A stretch of 64,000 nt of DNA from Billgrantia bachuensis (GCF_011742165.1 NZ_JAAQTO010000005.1:41839-105838); one strand, 5' to 3'. Positions 19,213 to 28,482 are shown, numbered from the stretch's first letter. Notes: a model not told the origin generated them from the sequence alone. Made by a program: numbers and translations.

Positions 19213-19777
19213 TCCCAAGAAACCCGATCAGAACGTTTCCGACGACGACTGGGCCTCCGCCATGTCCGAGCAGCAGGACAACGAACCTGCAACCGACGAC
19301 GACCCCTGGGCCGAAGCCATGGCCGAGCAGGAAGCGGCCGAGTCCACTGCCAGCGCCGAGGACGATCCTTGGGCGGAAGCGTTAGCCGAGCAGGAAGCGG
19401 TTGAAGCCGCGGCCGACGAGACCCCGGCAGTTGCCAGTGCGCCTGCCTCCGCTCCTCAGTCCGCCGGTGATCGTGTGTTCCGCCCGCTCGACAAGGGCAA
19501 GGAAGGCGGTACCGCTCGTGATCTCGAAATGATCATGGACATCCCGGTCAAGCTGACCGTGGAACTGGGCCGCACCAAGTTGACCATCAAGCAGTTGCTG
19601 GAACTGGCCCAGGGCTCCGTCGTCGAACTCGACGGCTTGGCCGGTGAGCCGATGGACATTTTGATCAACGGCTACCTGATCGCCCAGGGCGAAGTCGTCG
19701 TCGTCGACGACAAGTACGGTATCCGCATTACCGAGATCATCACCCCCTCCGAGCGGGTGCAGAAACTCAACCGATGA
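19205..19777 (+). CDS. fliN: Flagellar motor switch protein FliN with an acidic repeat extension
   Basis: 190 residues against about 137 in enterobacteria. The last 80 residues are the SpoA domain (IPVKLTVELGRTKLTIKQLL, GSVVELDGLAGEPMDILING). The extra length is an acidic N-terminus with three imperfect copies of a unit (DDDWASAMSEQ, DDPWAEAMAEQEA, DDPWAEALAEQEA). The start at 19205 overlaps the end of fliM and is the only ATG giving this conserved DDxWAxAM opening. FliN binds FliH and anchors the export ATPase to the C ring. Confidence 0.96.
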   Translation: MTDPKKPDQNVSDDDWASAMSEQQDNEPATDDDPWAEAMAEQEAAESTASAEDDPWAEALAEQEAVEAAADETPAVASAPASAPQSAGDRVFRPLDKGKEGGTARDLEMIMDIPVKLTVELGRTKLTIKQLLELAQGSVVELDGLAGEPMDILINGYLIAQGEVVVVDDKYGIRITEIITPSERVQKLNR

Positions 19778-20211
19778 GCAGCACCGTCACTTCAGAAGCT
19801 TCCGCCGGGCTCGAGTCCCTTGCCGTCGGTGGCGATGCCCTGGTGGGCATGGCCACCCTCGGCAAGACTGCCGCCGCCCTGGCGTTGGTCATCGCCATCA
19901 TTCTGGTCTGCACGGCGCTGCTGCGTCGCTGGAACCCTCAGAAGCGCGCAGCCGGCGGCCATCTGCAGGTCATCGGCAGTGCCGCCCTGGGCAGCCGTGA
20001 GCGAGTGGTGATCGTCGAGGTCGAAGGCACCTGGCTGGTGCTCGGTGTCGGCGGCGGCCAGATCAACAAGCTGCATGAGCTTGCAGCACCGGCTCGCCCG
20101 CTCGGCGATTCCTCCGGCTCCGCGCCCGAGGGTGAGCGCTTCGCCGCCCGCTTCGCGCGCGCGCTCAAGCAAAATGCCGGCCTGGGCGGTCGTGGGCGGG
20201 GAGATTCATGA
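19774..20211 (+). CDS. fliO: Flagellar biosynthetic protein FliO
   Basis: 145 residues. One membrane helix at about 33-50 ([20 protein letters not shown]), then the FliO cytoplasmic core ([36 protein letters not shown]). FliO is the assembly scaffold for the FliP pore. It overlaps both neighbours by 4 nt, so coupling to fliP is expected. Confidence 0.93.
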   Translation: MSSTVTSEASAGLESLAVGGDALVGMATLGKTAAALALVIAIILVCTALLRRWNPQKRAAGGHLQVIGSAALGSRERVVIVEVEGTWLVLGVGGGQINKLHELAAPARPLGDSSGSAPEGERFAARFARALKQNAGLGGRGRGDS

Positions 20212-20917
20212 TCGTCTCTTCTTGCTCGCTGCGCCTGCTCGTCCTGCTTGTCGCGCTGGTTCTCACCCTGCTGCCGCAGGGGGCCGATGCCCAGCAGATT
20301 CCCGGCCTCGTCAGCCGGCCGCTGGAAGGCGGCGGCCAGCAATGGTCGATCACGCTTCAAACCCTGCTGCTGCTGAGCTCGCTGGCCTTCCTGCCGGCAG
20401 CGCTACTGATGATGACCAGCTTCACGCGCATCATCATCGTACTCAGCCTGTTACGCACCGCCATCGGCACCCAGGCAACGCCGCCCAATCAAGTGATGCT
20501 GGGCATGGCCCTGCCTGGGTACCCCTGTCGGCTGAGGAGATCACGTTTCCGGAGTTCCTGCAGCTGGCCCAGCAGCCCTTCCGTGAGTTCATGCTGGCCC
20601 AGACTCGCGAGCCCGACCTGGCACTGTTTGCGCGCCTGGCCGAGGTCGGCCCCATGCAGGGCCCCGAGGACGTGCCGCTACGCATCCTGGTGCCGTCCTT
20701 CGTCACCAGCGAGCTCAAGACAGCGTTCCAGATCGGTTTCACCATCTTCATTCCGTTCCTGATCATCGATCTGGTGGTGGCCAGTACGCTGATGTCGCTG
20801 GGCATGATGATGGTGCCGCCGGCGACAATCTCGCTGCCGTTCAAGCTGATGCTGTTCGTGCTGGTGGATGGCTGGCAGCTGATCATCGGCTCGCTGGCGG
20901 AAAGCTTCTTCATCTAG
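20208..20917 (+). pseudogene. fliP: Flagellar export gate protein FliP, broken by a deletion and frameshift
   Basis: The N-terminal part is clear in one frame up to about 20512: signal peptide, [16 protein letters not shown] helix, [33 protein letters not shown]. The rest is clear in the +2 frame from 20513 ([20 protein letters not shown] to the end, AESFFI). Against the usual FliP order, the FLTFF-MSP helix of about 17 residues is missing at the join. The total of 710 nt is not a multiple of three; adding 52 nt gives 253 intact residues. As written, translation continues out of frame after ALPG. FliP forms the core pore of the export gate, so the allele should be non-functional unless this is an assembly error. 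Confidence 0.92.
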
Positions 20918-20959
20918 GCCGACGTAACAAGACCGAGCCATGCTCGGCGAGGAGTCGAT

Positions 20960-21229
20960 ATGACACCGGAAATGGTCATGAGCCTTGCCTACCAGGGCAT
21001 GCGCGTCACGCTGTTCCTGGCTGGCCCGCTACTGATCACCGCCCTGCTGACCGGCCTGATCGTGAGCCTGTTTCAGGCCGCCACTCAGATTAACGAGATG
21101 ACGCTTTCCTTCATCCCCAAAATTCTCGGCGTCTTTACCGTGCTGGTGCTCGCAGGCCCCTGGTTGATCGGGTTGATCGTCGACTTCACGCGTAACCTCT
21201 TCACCAACATACCCAGCATGTTGATGTGA
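20960..21229 (+). CDS. fliQ: Flagellar export gate protein FliQ
   Basis: 89 residues, exactly the family size, with two membrane helices. Signatures: FLAGPLLITALLTGLIVSLF, QAATQINEMTLSFIPKI and GPWLIGLIVDFTRNLF. FliQ packs around the FliP-FliR pore, four copies per gate. AGGAG lies 9 nt upstream of the ATG. Confidence 0.97.
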   Translation: MTPEMVMSLAYQGMRVTLFLAGPLLITALLTGLIVSLFQAATQINEMTLSFIPKILGVFTVLVLAGPWLIGLIVDFTRNLFTNIPSMLM

Positions 21230-21236
21230 GGCACGC

Positions 21237-22028
21237 ATGGTCGAGGTGACCTTCGCCCAGTTGCACGGCTGGCTGGTAATCCTGCTGTGGCCATTCGTGC
21301 GAATCCTGGCCTTCTTCACCGCGGCCCCACTGTGGGGTCACTCCAGCGTACCCAGGCAGGCCAAGATCGGGCTGGCCTTGCTGATTACGCTGGTCATCGC
21401 CCCGGTACTCCCTCCCATGCCCGACGTGCCGATCATGTCATGGGCAGGGTTTGGCATCATAGTGGAGCAGATGCTGATCGGTATCGCCATGGGCTTGGTG
21501 ATGCACGTGACCTTCGCCGTGGTGCAGGCCGCGGGGGAGTTCATCGGCCTGAAGATGGGTCTGGCCTTCGCCACCTTCTTCGACGCCGGCAGCGGCACCA
21601 ACACAATGATACTGTCCCGTATGTTCTACATGATTACCTTGCTGCTGTTCCTGGCCCTGGGCGGGCATCTGATGGTGCTCGAAGCATTGGTCTCGAGTTT
21701 CCACGGTTTGCCCATCGGCATCGGCTCCTTCAACCCCGCCGCCTTCGAGATGCTGGTGCGCTACGGCGGCACCATCTTCGTGGCGGGCATGTCGCTGGCG
21801 CTACCGCTGGTGGGCTCGTTGATGATCATCAACCTGGCCATGGGCATCCTCAACCGCTCTGCCCCGCAGCTGACGGTGTTCAATATCGGCTTCCCCATGA
21901 TGCTGACCATCGGCCTCGTGCTGCTGATGGTGCTGATGACAGACATGTCACGCTTCCTTCAGCGTCTGTTCAGCCATGCCATCCAGTTCCTCTATTCACT
22001 CATCGAGGCGTTAGCGCCCATCGCCTAA
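21237..22028 (+). CDS. fliR: Flagellar export gate protein FliR
   Basis: 263 residues, with about six membrane helices. Signatures: QLHGWLVILLWPFVRILAFF, GEFIGLKMGLAFATFFDAGS and the N-term loop APLWGHSSVPRQAKIGLA. Completes the FliPQR gate. flhB, which follows fliR in many polar-flagellated bacteria, is not next; instead a terminator and convergent flgL follow. Confidence 0.97.
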   Translation: MVEVTFAQLHGWLVILLWPFVRILAFFTAAPLWGHSSVPRQAKIGLALLITLVIAPVLPPMPDVPIMSWAGFGIIVEQMLIGIAMGLVMHVTFAVVQAAGEFIGLKMGLAFATFFDAGSGTNTMILSRMFYMITLLLFLALGGHLMVLEALVSSFHGLPIGIGSFNPAAFEMLVRYGGTIFVAGMSLALPLVGSLMIINLAMGILNRSAPQLTVFNIGFPMMLTIGLVLLMVLMTDMSRFLQRLFSHAIQFLYSLIEALAPIA

Positions 22029-22032
22029 AAAA

Positions 22033-22056
22033 GCCGCCCCGGCAAGCCGGAGCGGC
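22033..22056 (-). terminator. Rho-independent terminator between convergent fliR and flgL
   Basis: GCCGCCCCGGC, AA loop, GCCGGAGCGGC: an 11-bp stem with one wobble. The A run before it becomes a T run on the minus strand, so it should stop flgKL transcription; it may also act on fliR. Confidence 0.8.
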
Positions 22057-22152
22057 GAAAGAGACCTCATGGTTTGCACCTATGAGGTCTGCAGGGAAGC
22101 GTTAGGGACAAATGCCTGCGCGAGCGAATCGCTGCATTGCCGTGACCCCGCC

Positions 22153-23415
22153 TTACAGGTAATTGAAGAGGGACAGGCCCTTGACGTCGACGAAGGCCTT
22201 CTGCGCTGCCTGCAGCCCCACCTGACGCAGGCTGTACTCGGCAATCGCCTCGCTGTAATCGAGGTCGACAAGGTCGGAAAGCGTCTGCTCGTAGTTCGTC
22301 ATGCGGTTACCGCTGACGGCATCGACAACATCAAGCTCGTTGAGGCGCGCACCCATGGAGGCACGAACGGTCAATACGTTATCGAGGCTGTTGTCGAGTT
22401 CATTCATGCTGGTCCGAAACGTATTACGCAGTTCGGCCTTCTCGGCAGGTGTAGCGGCCGGATTCTCGAGAACGTTCAGGGCCTTTTCCAGAGACTTGAA
22501 GAGGTCATGGTTCATCTCGTCGGCAGTCGCAAACCTGACCCCATCGCCATCCTCAGGGGTCCCCTGCAGTTCGAGTCTCAAACCTCCTACCTCGATCGTC
22601 TGCCCAGCCGGATCATAGGCCTCATCGTTCAGGGCCGGCACAGTATCGACCCAGGCGCCGCTGTCGTCCTGCATCTTCACGGTATAGGTGTGCGTTACGG
22701 TATCGCTGGTGAAATCGACGCGAAACGCGCGGCCATGGTTCGGATCCGAATTATCCAGGACTTGCGGACCTGAAAAAGTGACGCTACCTCCGTTTCCCCC
22801 GGCGATGACTCCGTTCGCATCAAGCTTGCCGGCCTCGGTCAAGTAACCGGCGCCGCTTGCAACGCTATTGAAGATACGAGCCCCATTATCCGATACCGGC
22901 ATCTCGCGCGAGGCGTCGATACGCTGAGCCCTCGCATTGTCATCGCCGACATAGGTCACGCCAGTGCCGTTACGTACGAAGGGAGCACTCGAATCCTGAT
23001 AGCCACCGAACAGGTAGCGCCCGTTGCCATCGGTGGCATTGGCCTGGCCGATCAGCGTCTCGTAGATGCCGCGCAGCTCGGAAGCCACCGATTGGCGGTC
23101 AGCATCGTTCAGGGTGTCGCTCGATGCCTGAACCAGCAGCGTCTTGGCGCTGGTGATGGCATCACTGACGCTGTTGAGTACGCTTTCGGCCTGGGACAGC
23201 GTGTTGCGCGCCGACACCCGCGCATCGGCGAACTGCTGAGTAACCGCCTTGGCCTGGGAAACACCAACCGCCCGAGAAGCTGCCTGCGGATCGTCGGAAG
23301 GATTGACCACACGACGGCCGCTGGCAATCTGCTGGCCGACCTTCATGAAGTCGCCCTGCTGGCGGTTCATGGCCGAGACGCTCTGGTCAAACATGGTCAC
23401 GGTGCTGATACGCAT
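22153..23415 (-). CDS. flgL: Hook-filament junction protein FlgL (HAP3)
   Basis: 420 residues. Starts MRISTVTMFDQSVSAMNRQQ with the flagellin-like D0/D1 helices (QIASGRRVVNPSDDPQAASR), and ends with a D0 helix (SEAIAEYSLRQVGLQAAQKA). It is the last junction ring between hook and filament. The middle (about 150-300) is a variable surface domain. It lies 19 nt after flgK and probably shares its sigma-28 promoter. Confidence 0.96.
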   Translation of the reverse strand: MRISTVTMFDQSVSAMNRQQGDFMKVGQQIASGRRVVNPSDDPQAASRAVGVSQAKAVTQQFADARVSARNTLSQAESVLNSVSDAITSAKTLLVQASSDTLNDADRQSVASELRGIYETLIGQANATDGNGRYLFGGYQDSSAPFVRNGTGVTYVGDDNARAQRIDASREMPVSDNGARIFNSVASGAGYLTEAGKLDANGVIAGGNGGSVTFSGPQVLDNSDPNHGRAFRVDFTSDTVTHTYTVKMQDDSGAWVDTVPALNDEAYDPAGQTIEVGGLRLELQGTPEDGDGVRFATADEMNHDLFKSLEKALNVLENPAATPAEKAELRNTFRTSMNELDNSLDNVLTVRASMGARLNELDVVDAVSGNRMTNYEQTLSDLVDLDYSEAIAEYSLRQVGLQAAQKAFVDVKGLSLFNYL

Positions 23416-23434
23416 CGTACTGGTCTCCGATTAA

Positions 23435-25345
23435 TCAGTTACGCAAGCCGAGGATGGTGTCGAATACCGTGGAAGCGGTATCGATGACCCGGGCGTTGGC
23501 CATGTAGAACTGCTGGTAGCGAATCAGGTTGGCTGCCTCCTCATCCAGATTGACGCCGGATTCGGATTGCTGCACCGCCTTGAGCTGGTCGGTGAGCCCT
23601 TGGCGGGCATCGAGGTTGACCTTGACGATATTGGTGCGGTTACCTACATCGCTGACCATCCCGGCATAGGCCTGGCTGAACGAAGAGCGGCCGGCCACCA
23701 GGGCTTCACTCTGCAGGTTCTGCAGGGCCAGTGCATTGCGGTTGTCGCCGGTACCGGAACTCGCGATGCCGAAATCGAAGCTGGCTGTCTCCCCGGCTCC
23801 GGGCAGTGCGGTTACCTTGAAAGAGATTCCATCAACTTCCAGCGTATCCCCGGCATCAACCGTCTCCGTCGCGGGATCGAAAGGCTCTCCGTTGCGGGTA
23901 ACCGGCGAACCTCCCGGTATCACGGCGAGCGAGCCATTCTCATCCAACTCGAGGCTGTAAGCGGAACCATTGGTCAACGCCCCATCCTGAGCCCGCAAAC
24001 TCCCGATCGCCATGTCGCCTTCGGAGTGCACGAAGCGACCCGCGGCGATCTTGTCCAGGTCGGAAAGGTTCGATTCCATACCTGCCGCGACACGGCGCAC
24101 TGGCTGAACCTCGTAGCGATCGCCATTCGCAGGCGTGCCGCTGAATTGCAGCGTAATACCGCCGAAGCCAAGCGTGGAGGTTCCGTTATCCCACTCGATT
24201 TCATCGCTTGGTACCGCTTGACCATTGTCCTTGCGGATCACCTGGGGAGGATCGCCAGGCGCACCAAAACGTACCGTGTAATCGGTAGCACGCAGCTGAT
24301 CCAGGTTGGCGATATCGAAGCTGGCAGACATGACGTCGACACCGCCGGTGTTGTTATCGCGCGAGTAGGCCTTGGGCTGACCAATGTCGAAGAAGTCGCC
24401 GCCCTGATCGCCATTGAGATCCACGCCAAGACGATGTTGTTCGTTGAAGCCCGCCGTGAGCGATACGGCCAACTGACCGATCTGGTTCTGGGTCTTGTCC
24501 AGCGTTTCAGCGCGGAAGGTCATCATGCCGCCGAGAGCACCACCCTTGATGGTATCCTCCGGCAATGCCACGTCGTTGCCACCCGAATCCTTGTAGCCCA
24601 CCACTGTGCGCTGCGGATCGCTTGGCGAGTCAATCGCCTCCAGGCGATAGTGGTTGGTGCCGGAGACCAGCGGCTGGCCGTTGGGCAGGCTGATGTTGTA
24701 GCTCTTGCCATCCTGAATTTCGAGCCGAACGTCCATGCGTTCATTGAGCTCGGCCACCAGCTGGTCGCGCTGGTTGAGCAGGCTGTTGGGCGCGTTGCCA
24801 CTGCGCGCGCGGGCCAGTGCAATCTCGCGGTTGAGGGTCGCGAGCTGCTCGGTCGTGTTGTTGATCTGGGTAATTTCATCCGCGATCTGGCCGTTGATAC
24901 CCTCCTGCATGTCTTGCAGGTAGCCGTCGAAGGCACGGAACTGGGCAGTCATGGTAGCCGCGGTGCCGAGCACGCCCTGACGGGCAGCCGGGTCGGAAGG
25001 CGCCCCGGCGAGGTCTTCCAGCGACGAAAAAAATTTCTGCATCAGTGGCGCCAGGCCCGCATCCCGGTCGGCCAGCAGGTTGTCGATCTGGCTGATCTGG
25101 TTCTCGTAGGTCTTCAGCGCACTGGATGAGCTCGTCGCGGCATTGAGCTGCGAGGCCACGTACTGGTCGAACTGGCGCTGGATGTCATTGACCTGCACGC
25201 CGGCATCGGCACGGTTCTGCCCCAGGATCGTCAGCTCCCGATTGTAGCCGGGGGTATAGACGTTGCTGATGTTGTTACTGGTGGTGTTCAGCGCGTTCTG
25301 GGCGGCATTCAGGCCGCTCAGGCCGACGGAAAAAATAGTACTCAT
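23435..25345 (-). CDS. flgK: Hook-filament junction protein FlgK (HAP1)
   Basis: 636 residues. Starts MSTIFSVGLSGLNAAQNALN with the rod/hook family motif NNISNVYTPGYNRE, and the C-terminus is NLIRYQQFYMANARVIDTAS. FlgK forms the first junction ring on the hook. The ATG at 25345 has AAAGGAAA about 8 nt upstream; an in-frame TTG 7 codons earlier is rejected because the ribosome site lies inside that extension. First gene of the flgK-flgL unit. Confidence 0.96.
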   Translation of the reverse strand: MSTIFSVGLSGLNAAQNALNTTSNNISNVYTPGYNRELTILGQNRADAGVQVNDIQRQFDQYVASQLNAATSSSSALKTYENQISQIDNLLADRDAGLAPLMQKFFSSLEDLAGAPSDPAARQGVLGTAATMTAQFRAFDGYLQDMQEGINGQIADEITQINNTTEQLATLNREIALARARSGNAPNSLLNQRDQLVAELNERMDVRLEIQDGKSYNISLPNGQPLVSGTNHYRLEAIDSPSDPQRTVVGYKDSGGNDVALPEDTIKGGALGGMMTFRAETLDKTQNQIGQLAVSLTAGFNEQHRLGVDLNGDQGGDFFDIGQPKAYSRDNNTGGVDVMSASFDIANLDQLRATDYTVRFGAPGDPPQVIRKDNGQAVPSDEIEWDNGTSTLGFGGITLQFSGTPANGDRYEVQPVRRVAAGMESNLSDLDKIAAGRFVHSEGDMAIGSLRAQDGALTNGSAYSLELDENGSLAVIPGGSPVTRNGEPFDPATETVDAGDTLEVDGISFKVTALPGAGETASFDFGIASSGTGDNRNALALQNLQSEALVAGRSSFSQAYAGMVSDVGNRTNIVKVNLDARQGLTDQLKAVQQSESGVNLDEEAANLIRYQQFYMANARVIDTASTVFDTILGLRN

Positions 25346-25374
25346 CGTGTCGTTTCCTTTCGCCAATGCCCGTT

Positions 25375-25401
25375 ATATCGGCCTGAAGACGCGAAACTTT
25401 A
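25375..25401 (-). promoter_or_regulatory. Sigma-28 promoter of flgKL
   Basis: Minus strand TAAAGTTT, 11 nt, GCCGATAT, an almost exact FliA consensus, 30 nt upstream of the flgK start and inside the short gap after flgJ. Confidence 0.94.
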
Positions 25402-25406
25402 GGAGA

Positions 25407-26528
25407 TCAATAACTGAAAAAGACCAGCGAATCGCCACGCTGCTGCACCGGACCCATGCTGTTCATTACCGCGATCAGCTTATCGGCGTAGGCCGGGTCG
25501 GTGGCGTAGCCACCCGCCTGCAGAGCCCTGGCCGCCTGTTCGGCACTCCCAGCGGCGGTCACTTCCGCATAGCGGGGATTGTTGCCGATCAACCGCGCAT
25601 AGTCGGTGAAAGCTTCCTCGAAGGAGCCGTAGGCACGGAAAGTGTCTACCACACGCGTACGCTTGCCGTTGATGTACTCATGGGTGACCATATCGGTAGT
25701 GCGTCCCTGCCAGTGGCCGCCCGCCTTGATGCCGAACAGGTTGTAGCTGTTGCCGCCGTCGGCAGTGGCGATCTCGTGACGCCCCCAACCGGTTTCCAGC
25801 GCCGCCTGGGCCAGGATCAGCTCGGCCGGCACACCGGTCTGGCGGCTGGCGGCCTGGGCGGGTGCCGAGAGGCGCTCCATGAAGCGCTGCGCATGCTCGC
25901 CTGCTGATGCCCTGCTGCGCGATGTCTCGGTGGTCGGCAAATTGCCCTGGGCAGATACCGCGGCCTGCGCGGCAGGTGCTGCGGGCAACTCGGCATCGAG
26001 CGCCGACATGAAGCCGCCACGCACCGCCTCGAGCTCTTCGAGGAAGCTGGCCGGTGTCGTTACCGCTTCAGCCTCGCGAACTGTCGCATCGTGCTCATCG
26101 CCACGCGCTTCCTCTTCGCTCGCCGGCTGCAGGGCATCCTGAAGTACCCTGGGCGTACCGCGAGGAATACCGGCGATCAGCTCGCTCAGTTCCTGGTCGG
26201 CGACACCGGAGCGGGAAGGCGACCCGCCCATTTGTCCTTCGAGTTGGGCGACGAGATGGTCGGCCAGGCCGATGCCACGTCCGGCCATTGTCTGCGCCCA
26301 CTGCTGGTCGAGCATCGACTGATAGAACTCGCCTTGCTGGCTGTCGAGCAGGCCACCGGAAGGAATGGTGTCGCGCATGCTCTTGAGCATCATCTGCAGG
26401 AACAGTGCCTCGAATTGCTGGGCCGCGCCGCGCAGGCCGGCCGCGCTATCCTGGCGCGCCGTATGCTTGAGCCGCTCGAGCCCCTGTACGTCGAGGGCGA
26501 ACTGGCCGGTGGCGTCCTGAATGCTCAT
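25407..26528 (-). CDS. flgJ: Rod-cap and peptidoglycan hydrolase FlgJ
   Basis: 373 residues, two domains. The N-terminal rod-binding part carries AAQQFEALFLQMMLKSMRDT and GEFYQSMLDQQWAQTMAGRG. About 130-210 is a Ser/Ala-rich linker. The C-terminal glucosaminidase domain carries ILAQAALETGWGRHEI with the catalytic Glu, NSYNLFGIKAGGHWQG, and RAYGSFEEAFTDYARLI. It drills the cell wall for the growing rod. Its ATG overlaps the flgI stop (TGATG). Confidence 0.95.
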   Translation of the reverse strand: MSIQDATGQFALDVQGLERLKHTARQDSAAGLRGAAQQFEALFLQMMLKSMRDTIPSGGLLDSQQGEFYQSMLDQQWAQTMAGRGIGLADHLVAQLEGQMGGSPSRSGVADQELSELIAGIPRGTPRVLQDALQPASEEEARGDEHDATVREAEAVTTPASFLEELEAVRGGFMSALDAELPAAPAAQAAVSAQGNLPTTETSRSRASAGEHAQRFMERLSAPAQAASRQTGVPAELILAQAALETGWGRHEIATADGGNSYNLFGIKAGGHWQGRTTDMVTHEYINGKRTRVVDTFRAYGSFEEAFTDYARLIGNNPRYAEVTAAGSAEQAARALQAGGYATDPAYADKLIAVMNSMGPVQQRGDSLVFFSY

Positions 26529-27667
26529 CAGAGAATCTCCAGGTCGGCACGCAGCGAGCCGGACGCCTTGAGCGCCTCGAGGATAGCCATCAGGTCGGTG
26601 GGCGTGGCGCCGAGCGCGTTGAGCGCATTGACCACATCCACCAGATCAGCTCCTTCGACCACGCGCAGGTAGGCATCCTGCTCCTGAACCTCGATTTCGG
26701 TATCGGGTACCACTACCGTCTCGCCTTCGCCGAAGGGTGCCGGCTGGCTGACCATGAAGCGCGGATCGATCACGATGGAAAGGTTGCCATGCGCCACCGC
26801 CGCGCGATGCAACTTGACCGCACTGTTCATGACGACCGAGCCCGTGCGGGCGTTGAAGACAACCTTGGCCGAGGCCTCCGAGGGCGTAACCTGGATGTTC
26901 TCCACCTGGGCCATGAAGTTGACCCGCGAATTGGCATTCATCGGCCCGTCGAGCGCGATGACACGACCGTTCATCGCCGCCGCCACCGGCCGGCCGAATT
27001 CGTCGTTGATGGCGTTGACCACACGCTGCGCGGTGCCGAAATCGGCCTGCTTCAATTCCAGCTCGAGCAGCCCGCCATTACTGCCCAGGTCGAGCGGCAC
27101 CTCACGCTCCACCATGGCGCCGCCTGCGATGCGGCCGCCGGCCAGTTGATTGACCTGTACCGAGGCGCCTCCCGCCGCTGCTCCAGCCCCGCCGACCAGC
27201 AGGTTACCCTGGGCGATGGCATAGGTATCACCATCGGCGCCCTTGAGCGGTGTCATCAGCAGCGTACCGCCACGCAAGCTGCGAGCGTTGCCGATCGAAG
27301 AAACGTTGACGTCCAGCCGCTGCCCAGGGCGCGAGAAAGGCGGCAGATCGGCCGTTACCATTACCGCGGCCACGTTGCGCAGCTGCATGTTGGTGCCCGG
27401 CGGCACGGTAATGCCGAGCTGCGACAGCATGTTGGTCAGGCTCTGTCCTGTGAAGGGGGCCTGCATGGTCTGGTCGCCGGTACCGTCGAGACCGACCACC
27501 AGGCCGTATCCGACCAGTTGGTTGTCGCGTACGCCGGCGAAGCTGGCGATCTCTCGAATCCGCTCGGCCTGCACCGGCAGCGCCAGCAGGAATAGCCCCA
27601 ACAGCAGCAGCACTCTCGCCAACACGGTAATCTGCCTCATATCCCGGTTCATCCCGATCTGCTTCAT
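26528..27667 (-). CDS. flgI: Flagellar P-ring protein FlgI
   Basis: About 379 residues with a signal peptide (VLLLLGLFLLALPVQA). The mature protein starts ERIREIASFAGVRDNQLVGY; further signatures are GLVVGLDGTGDQTM and VVVPDTEIEVQEQ. Forms the periplasmic P ring bushing. Several start codons lie close together; the one at 27667 has GGGGGC upstream, while the ATG at 27688, which overlaps the flgH stop, has no visible ribosome site. Confidence 0.94.
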   Translation of the reverse strand: MKQIGMNRDMRQITVLARVLLLLGLFLLALPVQAERIREIASFAGVRDNQLVGYGLVVGLDGTGDQTMQAPFTGQSLTNMLSQLGITVPPGTNMQLRNVAAVMVTADLPPFSRPGQRLDVNVSSIGNARSLRGGTLLMTPLKGADGDTYAIAQGNLLVGGAGAAAGGASVQVNQLAGGRIAGGAMVEREVPLDLGSNGGLLELELKQADFGTAQRVVNAINDEFGRPVAAAMNGRVIALDGPMNANSRVNFMAQVENIQVTPSEASAKVVFNARTGSVVMNSAVKLHRAAVAHGNLSIVIDPRFMVSQPAPFGEGETVVVPDTEIEVQEQDAYLRVVEGADLVDVVNALNALGATPTDLMAILEALKASGSLRADLEIL

Positions 27668-27687
27668 CGTTCGCCCCCGCGCTTCCA

Positions 27688-28428
27688 TCAGAAAGGCGAA
27701 ATATTCAGGAAGAAGCGCTGCATCCAGCCCATGTACTGCGCCTCGTTGATATAGCCATTGCCCACGTATTCGATCCGTGCATCGGCCACGGCCGTGGAAG
27801 GCACGGTATTCTGGCCGGTGATGGTGCGCGGGCTGACCACACCGGAGAAGCGAATGAACTCGACTCCCTGGTTGATGGCGATCTGCTTCTCGCCGCGCAC
27901 GCGCAGGTTGCCGTTGTGCATCACTTCGAGCACCGACACGGTAATCGTTCCGGTGAAGCTGTTATTGGCCTGAGAACCACCGCCACCGGTAAAGCCACTC
28001 TCGCCGGAGAGGTCGAAACCGTATTCGGCCAGGCGCTCCAGTGCGTCGGGCAGTTCAACCAGATCGAGACCGGCCGAGCCACTGCGATCCATATTGGAAC
28101 GGGCATTCTTGCTGGCACTGACCTGCTCGTCGAGTACGATGGTCAGGATATCGCCGACCATGCGCGGGCGACGGTCCTCGAACAGCGGCTGAGCCCCACG
28201 ATGCGCTTGATAGATGGAGCCATTGGCCATTCGCGGCGGCGGCTCGACGATGTTGATCTGCTCCTGCTCTCCCACCACCGAGGCGCGTGGCACCTGGGCG
28301 CAACCGCCCAGGGCCAGCATTGCGATGGCGAGAACCGCCATGACCACTCGTGCGGCCAATATCTTCGCCGAGCTAGTACTTGATTTAGTACTTGGGTTAG
28401 TACTTGAGAGAGTACCCGTACCTTTCAT
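27688..28428 (-). CDS. flgH: Flagellar L-ring lipoprotein FlgH
   Basis: 246 residues. Lipoprotein signal with lipobox LGGC near residue 43, preceded by an unusually long Ser/Thr-rich N-terminal stretch (SSTNPSTKSSTSS). Mature protein signatures: GSIYQAHRGAQPLFEDRRPR, VGDILTIVLDEQVSASKNA, IRFSGVVSPRTITGQNTV. Forms the outer-membrane L ring. The long n-region is encoded by a 12-bp tandem repeat, so the true start could be a later codon nearer VVMAVLAIAML. Confidence 0.93.
   Translation of the reverse strand: MKGTGTLSSTNPSTKSSTSSAKILAARVVMAVLAIAMLALGGCAQVPRASVVGEQEQINIVEPPPRMANGSIYQAHRGAQPLFEDRRPRMVGDILTIVLDEQVSASKNARSNMDRSGSAGLDLVELPDALERLAEYGFDLSGESGFTGGGGSQANNSFTGTITVSVLEVMHNGNLRVRGEKQIAINQGVEFIRFSGVVSPRTITGQNTVPSTAVADARIEYVGNGYINEAQYMGWMQRFFLNISPF
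28374..28406. repeat. 12-bp tandem repeat in the flgH signal-peptide region
   Basis: TAGTACTTG occurs at 28374, 28386 and 28398, exactly 12 nt apart, followed by a decayed AGTAC at 28411. On the flgH strand the period is four codons, giving the Ser/Thr/Pro/Lys-rich leader. Confidence 0.75.
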
Positions 28429-28482
28429 GCTTACTCGCTTCCGGCTGAACGCTTCAAGCCAAGATGTTACGTCGATCGTCGA

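Noticed and set aside
20045..20205. Alternative upstream start of the second fliP frame
   Set aside because: That stretch is fliO read in another frame; only the part after 20513 resembles FliP.
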